Of a DNA stretch of 64,000 bases, positions 25,011-38,000 are shown in pieces. The DNA is taken from assembly GCA_037013685.1 (NCBI GenBank), contig CM072886.1, forward strand, positions 26,977,080 to 27,041,079, read 5' to 3'. Made by a program: the position numbers and the translations under genes. The notes under the pieces were generated by a model. The model was not told where the DNA came from. It worked only from the letters and a program-made list of their open reading frames with translations, and did not search any database. Within the stretch, counting starts at the first letter, position 1. Each line of letters opens with the position of its first letter. The DNA is from Acridotheres tristis. Its lineage: Eukaryota > Chordata > Aves > Passeriformes > Sturnidae.

Positions 25011-28000
25011 ATGAGGTGATACTGTACTTTTGTGTGTGTGTGTAATGGAACTCGGTAGCTCAGCGAAGTTGGTCTGATGCAACAAGCATGCAGTTAAATT
25101 GGTGAGGGGGAAAAATCTCCAAACACCTGCAGTTAGAACGTTAAAGCAAAATTAAGTTAGAACAAGAGTTAAGATTAAAAATGTTGGCTGTGTTTCAATA
25201 TGTATTTTTCTGCTTGGCAAAATATAAATTCATGAAGTTAACAGTGGGAAATGTTACACTTTTGATTTCTAGGGTTTGTCTTTTTTAATTACTGTCTTTC
25301 CCTCTCTCACTCCACTCTGAAAGAGGGATGAGAGACAAAGGAGAGACTAATAAAGCCAGGCTCTGATTTTTATACTGTAAAATAATGCAGTAATAATGGA
25401 CAAAGAGAAAAACTGCTGCTTCTTAATCTCAGGATTTACATGGCTCTAGAAGGATCACCTGTAAGCCTGGAGAGAGCTGACTCCAGATGGGGGAACTGAA
25501 CAAAGGTGAGTCACTGAAACCTTTTCAGAAGTCTTATGCATAGACATGTGTCAGTTTATACCTGACTGTTATTGCTATGTCACCCGACTCTGTGAATAAG
25601 ACATGAGCTGCACCAGCTGCAGCAATGCCAAATTTAGAGCCACCTGGTCCTAAGAATGAGGAATTTGCTGTCTGGGCCCCCATATATTTTGGGGGGAAGG
25701 GGTGTGCAGTGTTGGGATAGGGAGTGGAGGGATTAGGATTAAAATTGTATGGCAATTTGACAGTGTTGCCGGTCAAATTTTGCTTTTCTAAGGCAATGAT
25801 AACTAAGGACCAGAAGCATCAGAAACCTTTCCTTGGAAGGGCCTATCTGTGCTTTGCTCTTGAAAATGAAATAATCAAGTAAAGCTCATAACTTTCTTCT
25901 AATCAGTCACTGATAACATATAGATGCTATTCTTTTTTTAGAGAAAATCCTAGAGATTAGCTCATATGCTCAAATCAGTTCTCTATAGAAGGTAATCAAT
26001 GATGTATTAGGCCCCAGGAATGGACTAAAAATATATCTGCTTCTATAACCCAATAGTCAGGGAATTTGGCTTAAAGAAGCATTGAGCCCATTGCCAAAGT
26101 TACATTTTAGTCTTTCACATTATCTTGTCATTGGATAAAAGGCACAAAAACTATCTCCCATAAATCAGTGTCCAATATATCCTTCTTTGTTTATATTAGC
26201 ACAGGGAAGGGAAGGAAGAACACCTACAAGATGAAAAGCTGGCTCATAAGCCATCAGACAGTGGAATAGCTGGCACACACAGGGTTAAATCTCTGTGGGC
26301 AAAGGAGGTTGTTTTACTTCAAGGTCTGTAACCAGACTGTGTTCTAAGTAACTCTTCTAAGCTATGTGGAACTGCACTGTTTGGGAATGTTCAGATCCAA
26401 GTGTAAACTGAGATTAAATGCTAGCCCTTTATTAAGGGGAGATTTGGAAGGGGTGGGGGATGTACTTTTATGGCCTTTTGATTGTGTTTAATGTGTTACT
26501 TCTATGTATTCAGGCATACAGATTTTGCAAAACAAAGAGGGCAAGTCAAACAGATGTCTTGAGATGTCTTATTAAGTATCATGTTTGAAATAAATTAAGA
26601 AGGTTGTGATTCTGGCAATGAGGGGTCTCCAACTGCTTTCTACCAATGAATAATTTTGACTAATTTTCCACAGGTTTTGTACTTGCATTTAAAGAAATTC
26701 TAATCAGAATCAAAATGGCCCTCTGAAAAAGCAGACTTAACATTTTAGTGATTTTCTTAAGTGCATTGATCTCTTTGCCAAGCTTCAAAGGTTTAAAAAA
26801 GCAGTTGAAAGAAAGAGAAGTTTATGAACTTGTGGATGAAAAAAGGAAAGAAAAAATACAATTTTGAGTGTAAATGAATACATTTTTCCACACTTCTTAC
26901 CCTTCTAAGGAGTAGAGGGTATTTAGTTCATTCCTCAAGTGGAGGAGAGAAACATGATCTAAGTATTCTCAAAACTGCTGAGAATTGAATATACAGTGAA
27001 CACTTGGTCAGGACCCCGATCTCTCATGTAGTGCACACGCTGCTGGCAGTTATTGAAAATCTTCATCCTCTCCCCCTGTTGCATTCTTCCAACTTCTGAG
27101 TGACATTTGCCCTTGATAAGGCCAAAATGAAATTAAGTCTCCGGATATCGGGATTTTCTATTTTTAAATACTAAATTGTACATAATTTCTGAAAACTGAA
27201 ATAATGATTTATAGGTGATTTTATGGGTTTTTTTTCCTTGCCTTCATTGTATTACAGTTGATAAATTACTTCAGTCCCATTTTTAAGACATAGGATTTTC
27301 TATAACTTTCCAAAAGTGATTTTGAATTTTAAGTGTCTATAGCTTTCCAACAGAGGTTAAGTCCCTGAGTAAATAGCTCACTATTAATCATATATGTAAT
27401 ATTATTTACATAATTCAGTCAATCTAAAATAGGGAAAAAGTAGAAAAGTTGTTTACAAGCTAAAGTATTGCATTAACAAGACCATATTTTGTTGACAGAC
27501 TGATTTCTTGAAAATTCTATTCTAAGTACAAAATCAGTTTATGGAGAATACAAGATCTAAAAAGAGAGACAGTTATCAGTGAATGATAATTACTCTTTAT
27601 CATCTGTTTGCTGAGAAAACAGGAGCAGTTAGGTCATTGCATCTCTTACTGCACTTATTAACCTCAACTTGCAAGCCAAGCTCTTCACAACACAAGATAC
27701 TGAAGCTAATCATGGGCTTGAAAACCCTACTAGATGGGGCACTGTCAGGATAATAATCTTTTGACATTTAGTTTTCTACTTTATTACTAGTTTCAGCACA
27801 AATATTTAAAAATAAAGTAATTTTGGCCACAGTTTATTTTTTTCCCTCCGTTTAATTTTTTACTTTCTACTTTTCGTACTTACATAATTGATTAACATGG
27901 CTCAGTTCAGCTGACTTCCTTATTGCAGAAAGCTGTTTTTCCCAGGCCTGTGAAAAATAGGCCATGGCATGTGTCTGCCTGAAAGAACCAGTGAGAGTGC

Positions 28001-28085
28001 CCTTTTCTACTTGGCTGATCAGTTTAGGCAGCATCTGCTATTGGAGCATTACCTCTTTGCCTATCCTGTAACACTGCCACAGGAC
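25011..28085. other. Unique non-coding DNA
   Basis: A short TG dinucleotide run is present at 25031-25043. A G-rich patch at about 25690-25730 has four G runs, but with an 11-nt gap, so it fails the canonical quadruplex rule. The 80-codon (-) frame at 25534-25776 shows no known domain. No other feature recognised. Confidence 0.65.
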
Positions 28086-28262
28086 TTAGATTAGTTATAA
28101 GGAAAAAATATTTTTTGCAATGAGGGAGGCAAAATACTGGAACAGATTTCCCAGGTGGTGGATGCCCCATGCCTGGAAACATCCAAAGTCAGGTTGGACA
28201 GGACTCTGAGCAACCTGGTGTAGGTGAAGGTGTCCCTGCTAGTCCCAAACCACTCTATGGTT
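28086..28262 (+). mobile_element. CR1 LINE 3' fragment (sense), internally deleted
   Basis: The text 'ggaacagatttcccagg', 'gtggtggatgccccatgcc', 'ctctgagcaacctggt', 'gaaggtgtccctgct' and 'ccaaaccactctatgg' follows the sense CR1 3' end. Between 'ccctgct' and 'ccaaacc' the family normally has about 40 more bases, so an internal deletion lies near 28240-28246. Its 3' terminus is on the right, at 28262. It is strongly 5' truncated and cannot code. Confidence 0.9.
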
Positions 28263-31200
28263 AAAACTGATCTAAATTGCTCATGAATTGCAGCTGACTT
28301 GTCTTGCTATTTGGGCACCTTCCCCCTGTGCACTGAGCCATGCCCCTTCTTAAGACTGTGTCAAAGAAACCGTTTTGGGTCAACTGGACATTAAAGAACT
28401 ATTGAAGAGGATTAATATAAGCATTTAAATCATGAATATAAACATTTGAAGAACTGGAGCACTTATTGCCTAGTGGCATTTGTCTCATAAGGACAAATCA
28501 CCCACCCAAGGAGTTCTGCTTAGATGCTTGCAGTAGTCATCTTAGTTTTTACATATACTGCAAGTATCTTTTTAAAATCTCTGTTCACCCCTTTCCCAAG
28601 CAGCACTATCATAAAGATCATGTGAAAATTATGTAATAAAAATTTCAATAAAATAAGACATTGAAGTAATATGGTTCTGATGCATATATTTCTCTGAAAA
28701 CTGTGACTTAACAATTTGGCTTTCAAGTCCACTTTTACCCATTGTACTTTATTAAAAGTATATCTTCTTTAAACCACAATAATACTTTTTTCCCCCATTC
28801 CTCACACATTCTCCAGCTATTCTTTTCTCTATGTAGAACTCTTTTGGCTTATATAGTAAATCTGAGTTGCATGAGGTGGTGTGAGGGTGAAGTCTTTGTC
28901 TCGATTCCCTAAAAGCAGTGACTATGACTATGAACAGCTTTCTTTTTCAGAAAGTCATAGTGCTTCCTTTCCTTGACTGTCCACTCTACACTATTTTCCT
29001 GCCTTGTCTTAGCTGTTAATATAGAAGCAGATAAATCACCACAATTTACAATTCAGTTCAACTAACATTTTCATTGTTTGATTTAAGACCCAGGCCTGAA
29101 TTTCTGCTGTTTTGCTGTCAAAAGAGCACTTCACCTGTCCTTGCACAAGACACAGGGCGATCAGACAGAAGCAAGAGTCGCAGTTGTGCCAAAGTCATTA
29201 TTCCCAGGGGTGGATTCCTTGGTAAGCACTTGGAAATAGTTGGCTGGTGGTTGGTGCCAGAGGTTTGGCAAATGTAAGGATCTTTTTAATTAAATGTACC
29301 AAAAGCAGTATTTCTAAACTGCAGCATTGGTACAATAAAACAAGTAGATACCAAACGCTTCTCTTGAATTAGGAGAAGCATTACTTCTTGGTTATCTTTG
29401 TTCCTCTACTTATTCCTTTAAAAAATACAGAGCACATCAGCTGCCTGCACTACATCAGTCCCACCAAAACAATCTGCATTAGCTGAAATAGTTTTGCAAA
29501 GGTGTGAAAGTAGGGGAGTTGCTTAAAAATCCCACAGCTTTATTATGTTTCTGATTTGCAAACGTCTTTCAACCTTCACACTTCTTTCTTTTCCCCTGCT
29601 CATTACATGATATAAGAGGTGCATTTAGAAGGTTTATTAGTTTATTAGAGTAAGTTGCAGGCCCCACAGTAAGCAAATCAATAGGTTAAATCCTCTGATT
29701 ACTGGATAGACGACTTGGGAAATAATTTACCTATGCATTTGTAAAGTTCATTTGGATATACTAAATATAGTATGTTTTTTCCTGCCAGTATTTTACTCCA
29801 ACTTGACACCCCATTCAGCCATTAAAAATCAAAGAAAAATGCAAAAGGTAGAATGAATCAAAAGTGATCTTTGGGCTTATCTCATACTTTTTGATCTAAT
29901 ACTTCTCTTAGAATGCTTCAATTATTATAAATTCTGTAAAAAATATAAGTATTCAGCACTCTTTACTGTATTTTTTCTCACAGTGAAAAGCTTCAAATAG
30001 TATAATTTTTTTCATCCTAGTTATTTGCTTGAGAAAGAAATCTCTAACTTTCTGTGTTAATTTAGATAAATATGGGATTTAGGTCTGTTTTTTCTTTTAT
30101 AGCCACTACACCAGACCTTCATATTGCTCATGAAAGTTTAATTCTTGATCCATTATTATTTTTACTCTGTGTTAATAATGTATTAGATGTGCTTATTGCC
30201 TATCTGTGGATGTATAGATGGGTACACTTTGGTTAGACCAGTCAGGAGTGTTGCTGAGATCACCCTCACTCCAAACAGATTCTAATGCTCATTGGTTTCA
30301 TGCTTTAAGAAAAATGAGTCAGTGCATGAAGGAATTTTATTCAAGATGTACTTATTAGATATGTTGCCTCAGTGAAGGTTATAGTTTCAGTATTGATCAA
30401 ACCACTCTCCCCTGGTGTACACATGATTAATTCCCTATTAACTCCTAAGAGAAGACTAACCTAAAGTGTACATTTTAACTAGTGGTACTGCTTCCTCCAA
30501 AGTGCACATAACGCCCTTATTAAAAGTAACTCCCCAAATGCCTTTTGTGTGCCTGCTTACCTTGACATATTATTTCTATTCATATAATACCTTTTTTCCT
30601 GATTTTGCCAAATAATTCTGCTTTATTCTTGCTGTAAATTACACCAGACATGGTCTTTTTGCATTTTATATATCTCTTCTTATAGTAGTGTGTTTAGAGC
30701 TCGTTTCAAAAGCCAGAAAAAGTTTATAAAATTATGATCTGGAAAATTTTGCTGATGTTAGAAGTTTCTGTCTTTCTGGCAGCTATTAATTAGTAGCCAA
30801 TGGGAACAACATGCATATAAATATAACAAGTTTTGGCACTTACCAAGTCTAACTTGTGAACCTGTGTTTGTGGGTTCCTAAAGCAAAGTATCTTGACTGA
30901 TGGCTATTCTGAGACTCCCTCTGTTTCACCCATTATTTTGTATATGAGGCCTAGAGGATAACCTGTTCTCCAGCCAAGTGATTTCATGTTTCATGTATCA
31001 TTTGGAATGTTACAGTAGTGGCCTGAGTACCATCACCAGAAAACTTTGTCATGCAGATCTCTGTCAGAAGATGGAGAGGCTCTTGATTCTAAGTGGTCTC
31101 AATGATTTTGTCTTGCTGAGGGAGTGGCAGAGTGGAAAATCTGAGATTTCAGGCTTTTTGTGCGTGCTTCAGAATGGTTGTGGCTTAATCCTTCTGCAGC

Positions 31201-32899
31201 ATAGGAAGAATAAACCCCAAAGTATCATCAACCATGAAGACCAATTCTTTCAGCTGCAGGCACATTTCCCAATTGCTCTCCAGTTTGGCACACATCAGCT
31301 GATGCCTGTAAAACTGTTTCTGCAAGACGTGTGTTTAGAAGAAATCTTGATCACACGAGTAAAACTCTAACACAGTATTCAACTTGATTCGTACTATTAA
31401 AATACTGCCGGTTTCTCTAATATTTAGTTTTTAATCACTTCTCTAAAAGATATCTAAACTTGATATAATTTCTGTGGTATTGGACATGAACCAGTCTTCA
31501 CAAATTATTGTTATCTCTGAACCTTACAAGCACACAGTTTCTTATTTTCTTGCAGAACGTGAATGAAGCTGTGGGTTAGTGTGAACCTATTACTCATCAC
31601 TGTGACATCTCATGAGATGCCAACACATCAAACATTAGGCTAATTACTAAGTCAAGGCTCATTCTGTGGACATTTCTGTAAGGGTTCCAGCTAGTTTCAC
31701 AAACTAGGATTATTTGAGGCCATCAAAGGATTGGTGCATCCTGCAAAAAGAATTAAATAAGTTTAAATTGAGATAGATTTACAGTGACATTACAGAGAAG
31801 TAGGGAAGAGAAGCCTTTTTCTTTAAATTTAATGTTTTATATTGTTCAGTATCCCCCTTTTTCTGACAAGATGCTTACCATATGCTACAGTTTTAAAATG
31901 TTGGAGATGAATAGCATAGGAAGTTTTAGGTAAAATGAAAGTTTAGTTCTTCAGTTACTAAAGACCCTTACTTGTGTGATGAGTATTTTTAGTTATGAAG
32001 TAAAATTAAGAAGGTCCTACCTCTAATGACAAACATTTTGAACAGTGCCAGTTTCTTTTATTCAGAACTCTGTTAACACAGGAAGTTTAGACTAGTTTAA
32101 TAATCCATGACAAATAAATTGGGGGATGCAATGATAATGTTTACTGGTTTTGAACAGCATCTGTGTCCTGAATATTCTTTTCTGCTTTTATCCAAATATT
32201 TTCTGCAAATAAAAAGAATTTAGATAGTTTAAAACCATTTCAAATTAACTTAAGACATTCAGATTTTCTTGATTTGACAACACTATTGTGTTTTTTGGTG
32301 CTCTGAACATAACCTTTAGAAGTAGGCTTCTAGAGCAAAAATAATTGAAATTATGAATTTCAGATAAACCTCCTGAAATATTCCATGATATTTGTTTTAA
32401 ACATTTTAGATTGGCAGTCAAATTTAATATACTGTGAACATAAAAGATGGAAAACCTATTTTAAAGGACTATATAAATTGAAAAAGGTGATACATGAAAT
32501 TGTTTGCAATGTATTTTTATATATCACTATTCATTACTTTATTTGTCATTTTAATCGTAGGAAAAACCCCAAAACATCTTTGAAGTCTGCTTATGCATGA
32601 CTTAAATCCTTCTTTACTCCTGAAGTGTATATATGATTTTTGAACAGAAAGCACAAATATACATATATGCATATAAAATGTTTCCATAATTTGAAAGACT
32701 ATTTATGGCATTCACTGCCTTACTTGTAAAACAGCTGAAAGAATCTTTTTTTTTTTTTTTAACAAAACTCATCTGTAAGTCCATCTTGCTCCCTGTCTAG
32801 CACTTGCAATAGAAGAAGGCCTCAAGCCTGGTCACTAACTGTGGCTTCCTGCCCTAACATCCACAATTAACAGATGAAGGACTATAGAGAGTGCATCCC
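28263..32899. other. Unique AT-rich non-coding DNA
   Basis: No recognised gene. The open frame at 30978-31370 (130 codons) is the longest non-repetitive one within this interval, but it shows no domain, no codon bias that I can detect and no splice context. The frame at 29074-29277 contains TTGGTAAGC at about 29219, which resembles a splice donor, but the translation is unfamiliar. A tandem TTTATTAG pair lies at 29633-29648 and a 15-nt T run at 32746-32760. Confidence 0.6.
29633..29648 (+). promoter_or_regulatory. Tandem TTTATTAG octamer
   Basis: TTTATTAG occurs twice back to back. TTTATTA resembles the posterior HOX/CDX-type core. The 8-nt duplication is exact. A function is only suggested, since AT-rich DNA yields such words often. 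Confidence 0.25.
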
Positions 32900-33380
32900 C
32901 ACCTATCTCGCTTCGTATATGCTTTTGGATGTACTTGTCAGTGGTTTTGTTTAATCTCTTCTTGAACATGTTTTTTCCTCCAACTCTGTCTTTGGCAGGA
33001 AGTGATACAATCAATACCCTTTGCACAAGAACTTTCTTGTTTTAATCCAAGTTAAAATTAATTTCAGCAGGCAACCCTCTGTCTAGGTGGTTATTCTGTC
33101 TCTCTTTCAAGACAGCTGCACCATGCCCTTAGTAATTTTATTTGGTCTTCTCTTGCTTTTTCTGACTCTGCCATGTCCTGCAGATATGGAGAGTGCTGCA
33201 TGCAGTTGACAGTGACAGCAACATATTTTATGTTCATCCTCAGTTATATTCCTGATGATGCCCAGCATTTTGTTAGTTTTTCTTTTTGGAATCTCTTGGA
33301 CTTTGAGCTAATGCTTATAGAGAACTGTTCAAGATGGTTCTGAAGCCTCTCTCTTCTGAGTGGAGCATCTCCATTAAAAG
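32900..33380 (-). mobile_element. Old CR1-like LINE fragment (antisense)
   Basis: The + strand shows, in order, text resembling the antisense of a long reptile/bird CR1-type LINE: 'cttgttttaatccaag ... aatttcagcaggcaaccc', then 'ttggtcttctcttgc', 'tgctgcatgcagt', 'gatgcccagcattttgtta', 'agagaactgttcaagatgg' and 'ctctctcttctgagtgg'. These match my memory of the family in both order and spacing, with heavy divergence. The element would lie on the - strand. It is older than the copies at 18.4 and 53 kb. The exact subfamily and both ends are uncertain. Confidence 0.68.
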
Positions 33381-34908
33381 GTTTTCATGTATTCAAAACA
33401 GAGCAGAGGGCATAACGAAGTTAAAATATAGAACTCTTTCATAAGGAAAATCTACTGATTACGAGGCAGATTGCAACAGTATATTTGAAAGGGTGTTTAG
33501 AAAGAAAATAAAGCTGCATTCTCTGCAAATAACAGTTCCATCTATGAAAGGGTGTACTATTTAGAAAGATCAGAGTATCTATATCAGAGTATCTATACAT
33601 ATAAGGCTTTTCTCTGCGGAGCTTGCAAAAAATTATTTTACATTTTGTCCTATCAAATTTTCAGTATACTAATACAGAAGCCTTCTATTTGCCCTTTGTG
33701 CAGGATGAATGGCACTTGCTGTAGCCACATTACATCATAATACAGCATTTGGTCAGTGATCGTGTTTTTAAACTACAGGATCAGTTCAATGCAAATATCA
33801 CAGAATAATTGCTTAACCTATCTTCCCTTTGTTCAGAGCTCTTCAGTGTTAAGTATAAAATGAGCCAGGGTTATGATTTCTGCCAAATCAATAAAACCAA
33901 AGGATTTGTGACCAAGGCCTTAATTGTCTTAACAAGAGCATGTATGCCTCTCAAACTAATGAATCATCAAGTATTATTGGCTTCTTTTCCCTTAAACCTT
34001 TTGAATAATGCAAATTTTTAAATAGAAGGGTAAATGTTATGTGTGTTAACAGTTTTACAAATTAGCTGTGATTTTGTACTTTGGACTATGACACTCATTA
34101 CTGGACTTGTGTCCTGCCATTTCCATTTGTCTGTGACTAATGTGTCAAGATCAACTGGTTCTGCATTTTTGTTGGATTATTGTTTGGGTTTGTTTTTTTT
34201 CTTTTAAGTCTTCAGTGTGTACAATCCAAGAGGTTAAGTCAGAATTGCTAATCACATCCATCAAATTGATAAACAGATCTTTCTTAATACTGATTCCAGA
34301 CACTTGACCAGTGATGAGCTTACTCAGAGGTAGTGTAAAACCTATGAGCTGGGGTAAATGTGTGCCGGAGATTCTTGTAAAAGCACCTATGTTGTGAGGA
34401 AGTTGATTCTCAAAAAAAGTCATGGACTTCATGCTCAGAAAATTGTATTCACATACACAAAAGTGATGTATTAGGATGGAAGCAATTCTTCTGCTTACTG
34501 GTGAGCTGTAGAAGAGGAAATAGGAGGAAAAGGGTGCAAATATTATTTCCAAAATTGACAGTAGGGGTGATGGTATGTTTCTTCTACATGGAATTTTCAT
34601 TTGCAAATTTAATTTTTCTGACTTAATTTAAAAATGCAACCATACCTTTTTTTCTTTTAAAAAATGCTTAAAATCATTTAGTACTTTCTATATTAGAGTA
34701 AAATAATGGATTTATGTGCTTTGATAAGTTAAAGGCTAGACAAGGGTCTCAATGTGTCCCCTTACCTTAAAGAAGCCTTATTTTCTGAAAATTGCTCAAA
34801 GGTGTTTGCTTTATGATTATGAATGCTAGTTCTTGCATGATATCAAAATATGTGCTAAAGTCTTCAACCAAGTATTTAAAGCTATGAGCAGAGCCTCTAA
34901 AGCACATA
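33381..34908. other. Unique AT-rich non-coding DNA
   Basis: A perfect 14-nt tandem duplication lies at 33569-33596. The 151-codon open frame on the - strand at 34151-34606 is long for this window, but shows no recognisable domain and starts and ends in AT-rich text without exon-like borders. I treat it as chance, with modest confidence. Confidence 0.6.
33569..33596 (+). repeat. 14-nt tandem duplication
   Basis: ATCAGAGTATCTAT occurs twice with no gap and no mismatch (33569-33582 and 33583-33596). This is most simply a recent replication-slippage duplication. Confidence 0.95.
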
Positions 34909-35075
34909 GCACTGGTTAAGCTGCACCTTGAGTACTGTGTCCTCTTCTGGACCCCCAATTTAGGAGGGATGTTGAGATGCTCAAACATGTCCCGAGAAGG
35001 GCAGCAAGGCTGGTGAAGGGCCTGAAGGAAACCCAGAGCATTCACAAGAACCATGTCCTAAAGGATATTGGGACA
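34909..35075 (+). mobile_element. CR1 LINE internal fragment (sense)
   Basis: The text 'ctggttaagctgcaccttg', 'agtactgtgtcctcttctgg', 'gttgagatgctcaaac', 'gagaagggcagcaaggctgg' and 'tgaagggcctgaagg' follows the sense CR1 region that normally reads as the C-terminal end of ORF2 and its downstream part. Both ends are eroded, and there is no CR1 terminal octamer at the right edge. It is a dead copy on the + strand. The opposite-strand frame of 95 codons is incidental. Confidence 0.88.
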
Positions 35076-38000
35076 ACAAACCCTGCATGTAAGATCTTGG
35101 CACTCGTGTTAACTGCCCGAGGGCAGTGAAATTTAAGAAAGTTTAGGTGATTTTAATAAAGAGATGATCTACCAGATTTAAAAAGAATACAAACATTATG
35201 TGGGAGGAAGTCACTGTTTCTAGTACAGCAACTTAGAATTTTTAAAATATTTTCTGCCTAATCCACATGTCTCTTGTGAAAACGTATACATGAGAAGATT
35301 TGTGCAAACAAGTAATTTTCATCTAGATGGTAGCTTTGGTTAATCTACCCAAACTTTATTGATGGAAGACTTCTATCCTTTTTCTCTGATATTGGTAGAA
35401 TTGTTCTGACTAATAAGCTAGAAAGTAAGGTCATCTTCTAGTGTTTACTGACATGCATAATGTCATTAATTTCACTGAGGGCCTTTGCACAAGGAAGTAT
35501 CGTTCCTCAATTTATAGTGCAAGTTTAAACAAGCAGCAATAATCCCAACTGAAATTCCAAATGCAATTAACACTATACATAGTGTGAAACACTAATTATG
35601 TCTAGTTCATATTTTATCAACTGTTGATATTCAAAGCTCATAAAGGTCTCATCATGCCATAAACTGTTCATACTTAATTCTTGTCAGTGTATAGCAGACA
35701 CATTCACTCCCAGGTAGATGCTACATAATCAAGCAGATTCCTTACCAGATCATTAGTTCACAGTAAAATGTCATCTAAAACTCACAGTGGTACAATCCAG
35801 AGATGGCAAAGGTTATTCATTATTTGTCCAGCTCTGCAGGACAACAGACAATGCGAGAGACAATATAAGCTGGCACTGGAAATATATATAGGAAAGTTTC
35901 TCTAAAAGTGCAGGCTAGCTTCCTATTATTTATTGAAGAATATTGCGGAGAGCAAGCCTGCAAAATTGCAAGGTATTTGCAGAACTAAGAAATTTATAAA
36001 GAACTTTGCTAAAATACCATTGCTAGAGTAAGGAAAGACATAACCTCCTAATCATAAATAAACCATGAAGGTCGTGGTCAACACATAGATGACAGAATGC
36101 AACTGAAGGACCACTTCATTCAACTCAGCCTCAGGCACTGGAGAAAAATTGTACTTAAGTGTACTGATATGTCAGAAGGCAATAAAGAACCAGAAATACC
36201 ATCAGCTTCAGGATGACAGTCACAGAAACCTGAACTCTAAGAGCATTGATCTTATGTGTAATGGCAAGAAGAAAATGATTGCCGTTGACAGAAACTGTGG
36301 ATTTGAAAGACAAATCTTAACCCTAAATCACAAATAATGAAGCTAATAGTGTTTGTGAGAAATGTACTGTACATACATGTCACATCATTGAGTACATAAC
36401 ACCAGTATGAAAGTTCAAGAATAAACCAAAAATAATCTGACAGCAGAGTTTAATAAAAGATTTTATATGAATTATATGCTTTCAAAGAGAAAAGTGAAAT
36501 ATCTAAAAGAGAATAGCTTGAACTGTTGAATGGCATCCAGATTGTTGTACCTCTGAAAGTGCCATTGCCAGTCCCACTAAAACAATCCTCTAAAAGGGGT
36601 TAAAAAGCATATTTTTTCAGAATCATTGCACTGCTTGTGTATTAATCTCCAAACAACCACCAAAGGAGGAAAAGAAAGCTATTCCTTACTGTGGCAGTGA
36701 GCCTAAATTTTCACTCCCTGATAACCATTATATTTACAGCAGGACAGTATGTCCTCCTATGCCTAAAGCAAAGATCTTCGCAATTCCTGAATTCAATAAT
36801 CCCAGTATTTATCTCCCAGTCAATTTTTCTTATATTTCCTGCAGTGAGACATATGCAATCTTTGATTTGACAACACTAATAAAGTGAGCGTTTAGGGAAA
36901 TTCAGAAGCCAGTAAACACAGTTCAGAATTTATTTTTTTTAGTGCATCAGACTATAATACAATAATTTTCAATTATAATTTTTAAATACTGATTATTAAT
37001 TGGAATTTAGGATCTACCTCTTTCCTCTCTACATTTTAATGAATCTAGATAGATAAAAATAATATTTTAATTCTATGCAGTTCATGCAGTCACAATTTCA
37101 ACATCAGAATTTTATGCCTCAAAAAATGTAAAGATTCTGTACATGTGGAGAAAAGTGAAAAGTATGAGCTTTAACTGCTGCATATTTTGTCTAAGTTATA
37201 TATACAAAAATATGAATTTTTTGGTGGCTTTTGTGCTTGTGGTCTCTGCAATATTTAAAAGCTTTTCTGTTAGCTGAATTCTAATTTCCTACCTATTGAT
37301 AGATAGCAAAAATGTATAAACCCAGCTGGGAAAGAGCTGACTTTCACTACTAGAGATTTGACAGGATTGCTAAATGTGCTGTTTCACAATTTAACAAAAC
37401 AGGGGTAATTGTGGAGGAGTTTTTATCTTATTGCTGTAAATAATTGAGTTAAAGAAAAACCTCTCTAAATATTGAATGAAAAGTGATAGTGGAAGAAAAA
37501 TACAAAGGAACTGTGGAAAATATATGCTTGGCATTAAAAGTGATGTGTTCTACAAGACCAGCATTTATTCAAAGCTGTGACTCCAACAATATACTTCAGC
37601 AGGTATTTCTCGTTACAAATTAAAAAGCTGCTTGGTATGAGCTGTGCAGGATGATTGCAGAGCCACTGTCAAGCCTCATACTGAAAGCTAATCAACACAG
37701 TTCAGTCAGCAATCACTGGATGGAGGAAAAGCTGGAAGTCTTGCAATTATGCAATTGTCTTATTTATTGAAAGAACTACTGTCCTATGCAGAAACTCAAA
37801 ATTGATAGTGCATTTGCAGTGGACAGACAGCTGGTTCCTCATTTTACAAATGGTGCCTTTGCATATATCCATTTTCCTTGGTGTAGGTTTTTCTTACATT
37901 CACATTGTCTTGGTGTGCAAGTCTAATTTCATGGAGAAAAAGATCTTGGATATATTAATGAATTGTTGCTAAAAAGAGAGGGAAAAGACAATATAAAATA

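Noticed and set aside
25690..25730. Possible G-quadruplex
   Set aside because: Four G runs are present, but one loop is 11 nt long, beyond the usual 1-7 limit. Only a weak candidate.
29074..29277. Possible exon ending at a TTGGTAAGC donor-like word
   Set aside because: A donor-like word alone is common. The upstream acceptor is weak and the translation resembles nothing. Spliced RNA evidence would be needed.
30978..31370. 130-codon frame on the + strand
   Set aside because: Unfamiliar translation and no splice or promoter context. A protein search would be decisive, and a vertebrate match would reverse this.
34151..34606. 151-codon frame on the - strand
   Set aside because: No known domain, unremarkable composition, no exon borders. 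Within the chance range for 64 kb read in six frames.
36315..36330. Telomere-like TTAACCCTAAA
   Set aside because: Less than two units. Not an interstitial telomeric array.
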